A stretch of DNA of 6,822 nucleotides from Acidiferrobacteraceae bacterium. Its GTDB lineage: Bacteria; Pseudomonadota; Gammaproteobacteria; Acidiferrobacterales; Acidiferrobacteraceae. The DNA is taken from assembly GCA_027343725.1 (NCBI GenBank), contig DAHWKH010000018.1:1-6822 (forward strand), given 5' to 3'. How positions within the stretch are numbered: the first letter of the stretch is position 1; every line of letters starts with the position of its first letter. The notes under the pieces were generated by a model. It was given only the letters and a program-made list of their open reading frames with translations. It was not told where the DNA came from and made no database searches. The position numbers and the translations under genes are program-made. Of the stretch, positions 5,342 to 6,822 are shown in pieces.

Positions 5342-6822
5342 GCGCGCCCCCGCGTCCGCGACCAGGCCGCCGTGAAAAGGAGCGCGAGCGTCGCCCCCAG
5401 GCTCACCGTGGCGCCCACTTGGCGCAAAATCGCGACCGGGGCGAGCGCCAGGGTCCCGAAGGCGATGAGGGTCACAAGCGCGCAGACCCAGGGCGCAAGC
5501 GCCCGGGCCCCCGCAACGAGCCCGTCATCGCTGAGAAAGAGCGCATAACCCATGGCGAGCCCCGCCACCAAGATCAACGCCACGAGATTCAAAAGCGTAA
5601 GCCCGCCACTCGTCCAGGCGAGGATCGCCGCGGTCACGAGCAAGGCGGCGGCGATCGGCAGCACAAGCCGCCCCATCCGGGCAACCGACCCAAGCCCCCA
5701 GGCGAGGATCACGGCCATCACCCCGAGCGCAAGCAGGGCATGGCGCAGCAAGGCCTCCCGATAGCCGGCGAGGAGACGCGCGAGCACCGGCTTGACCCTC
5801 ACGAAATGCGCGCCCTTCACAGATCGCGCCGCCAGTGCGCGCCGCACGGCACCCGGGTCCCGGACCCCCGAGAGCCAGACGAAGGCCACCCCGCGGCCGG
5901 CGACGGTCGTCAACAGCGCCCCCACGCGCGCGCGCAAAGCCGGCGGCAGATCGGTGAACCGCACGGGCGGCGCGTGGCGCGCGCGCCGCACGGCCGCCGC
6001 AAACGGCGCCAAGGCGCGCAACCGAAAGGGCAGGCCGCTCAACGCGTGCGCCAGGCGTCGCGTGAGGACGCGGGACCTTGGCAGGGCCGCCTGCCGGATG
6101 CGCTGGCGGTGCACGCTCGGAAGGAGGCGCGCGGCGGCCGTGAACGCGCCCACGGCACCGGCCGCGCGCAGCCTGCGCAAAACCGGCAGGAGCGCGTGAC
6201 TGCGCCGGAGGGCCGCCTGCCGGGTCCGGCCGGTCACCAGCACCGCCGCCGACAGGGTCGGGGCGCCGAAGGCCCGTGCGAGCGCGCCGGTGCGCGCCAT
6301 GAGGGCATGGGGTGCCGGGCTCAGGGCCGACAGCCGATTGTTCCACAAGGACCCGGCCTTCAGGGCGAGGGCGAGGATGGCGATCGCGGCCAGCACCGGG
6401 ACCAGGACCGCGAACCGTCGCACGATTGTGAGGGCGCGCTCGGCGCGCGCGTCCCAGGCGTCCAAGCGCCTGTTGCGCCGCGCGATGGGCCGCATCGCCG
6501 GCAGGAGCCAACGCGCGCTGCCCGCGGCGACCACAAGCCCGACCACCGCAAAGACCCCCAATTCCACGAGTCCGGGCAGCCGCGAGACCCACAAGCTCGC
6601 AAGCCCCGCGGCCATCGCCGCCATCGCCAAGAGCAGGGCCGGCGCGACGCGCGACGCGGCAGAAGCGACGTCCCGGTCCTCGCCGACGTGGAGCAGGACG
6701 TAAGTGGGGTAATCCAAGGCCACCCCGATCAGCATGGTGCCGAAACCAAGTGTCGTGACAGCGATCCGCGGAAACACGACCGCGATCACCAAAGTCGCTG
6801 CGAGCGCGCCCGTGATCAGGGG
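5338..6822 (-). CDS. MMPL/RND-type exporter of the aryl polyene operon, C-terminal part (cut by right edge)
   Basis: Inner-membrane transporter fragment of about 494 residues; the frame is open through base 6822 and a full member is about 750-800, so the N-terminal third is missing. Numbering from the TTG at 6792: a membrane segment with GVALDYPTYVLLH (23-35, proton-relay Asp27-Tyr28), segments about 50-68 and 75-98, an Arg-rich cytosolic stretch (101-126), a segment 127-146, a periplasmic domain (about 147-350) opening with LWNNRLSALSPAPHAL, then five segments (about 351-370, 377-393, 398-420, 431-450, 455-477). This matches half of the first RND repeat and the whole second. In the second repeat the expected GxxxDY motif reads GLAMGY (411-416), with Gly415 where Asp is normal. 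In aryl polyene clusters these proteins are thought to move the lipid-linked pigment or its precursor; the exact cargo is not shown here. Its TGA overlaps the ketosynthase GTG by four bases. Confidence 0.88.
   Translation of the reverse strand, partial: PLITGALAATLVIAVVFPRIAVTTLGFGTMLIGVALDYPTYVLLHVGEDRDVASAASRVAPALLLAMAAMAAGLASLWVSRLPGLVELGVFAVVGLVVAAGSARWLLPAMRPIARRNRRLDAWDARAERALTIVRRFAVLVPVLAAIAILALALKAGSLWNNRLSALSPAPHALMARTGALARAFGAPTLSAAVLVTGRTRQAALRRSHALLPVLRRLRAAGAVGAFTAAARLLPSVHRQRIRQAALPRSRVLTRRLAHALSGLPFRLRALAPFAAAVRRARHAPPVRFTDLPPALRARVGALLTTVAGRGVAFVWLSGVRDPGAVRRALAARSVKGAHFVRVKPVLARLLAGYREALLRHALLALGVMAVILAWGLGSVARMGRLVLPIAAALLVTAAILAWTSGGLTLLNLVALILVAGLAMGYALFLSDDGLVAGARALAPWVCALVTLIAFGTLALAPVAILRQVGATVSLGATLALLFTAAWSRTRGRA

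Noticed and set aside
4052..5548. 498-residue open frame on the plus strand across the ketosynthase gene
   Set aside because: It is the antisense shadow of a gene with a full catalytic triad. Its product is a low-complexity Arg/Ala/Gly-rich string without any recognisable domain, as expected in GC-rich DNA.
5525..6592. 355-residue minus-strand frame overlapping the exporter in another frame
   Set aside because: Gly/Arg/Pro-rich with no membrane segments, while the other frame shows regular transmembrane helices and RND motifs.
1..6822. tRNA, rRNA, CRISPR arrays, insertion sequences, attachment sites
   Set aside because: No cloverleaf-like segment, regular direct repeats, transposase motifs or terminal inverted repeats were seen on either strand.

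Overview
The window is GC-rich (roughly 70% by eye), almost fully coding, and uses GTG starts and 4-nt gene overlaps. The gene set (LuxI/LuxR quorum sensing, a type II polyketide ketosynthase pair of the aryl polyene kind, an MMPL exporter, a beta-carbonic anhydrase) points to a high-GC Gram-negative proteobacterium, probably a gammaproteobacterium. The genus cannot be fixed from sequence alone.

Layout, left to right. (1) 3-539 (+): an acyl-homoserine-lactone synthase of the LuxI family, whose start may lie before the window edge. (2) 515-1303 (-): a LuxR-type receptor/regulator, convergent with luxI and overlapping it by 25 bp. (3) 1337-2350 (-): a zinc-dependent, probably NADPH-using alcohol dehydrogenase/aldehyde reductase, 33 bp upstream of luxR on the same strand. 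(4) 2351-2481: the only real intergenic region, 131 bp, divergent, holding a near-palindromic -10 element usable on both strands. (5) 2482-3114 (+): beta-carbonic anhydrase. It is followed after 14 bp by 3129-3353 (+), a 74-aa exported cationic peptide built of four 11-residue repeats. (6) 3357-6822 (-): the 3' end of an aryl-polyene-type operon. In transcription order this is an MMPL/RND-type exporter (cut by the right edge), a ketosynthase (ApeO type) and a short, Cys-less chain length factor (ApeC type). Both junctions in this operon are GTGA overlaps.

How the parts may work together: the KS/CLF pair should condense malonyl units into a polyene acyl chain, and the MMPL protein should help move the finished lipid-linked pigment or a precursor across the envelope. 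LuxI would make an AHL sensed by LuxR. A quorum-sensing module a few kb from a pigment operon is suggestive, but nothing visible shows direct control. No tRNA, rRNA, CRISPR array, insertion sequence or riboswitch is visible, and no gene-free stretch exceeds 300 bp. I did not find a clearly new system. The most notable points are the repeat peptide paired with carbonic anhydrase, a lost Asp in the second half of the exporter, the Leu in the CLF active-site slot, and a rare-codon AT island upstream of luxR.
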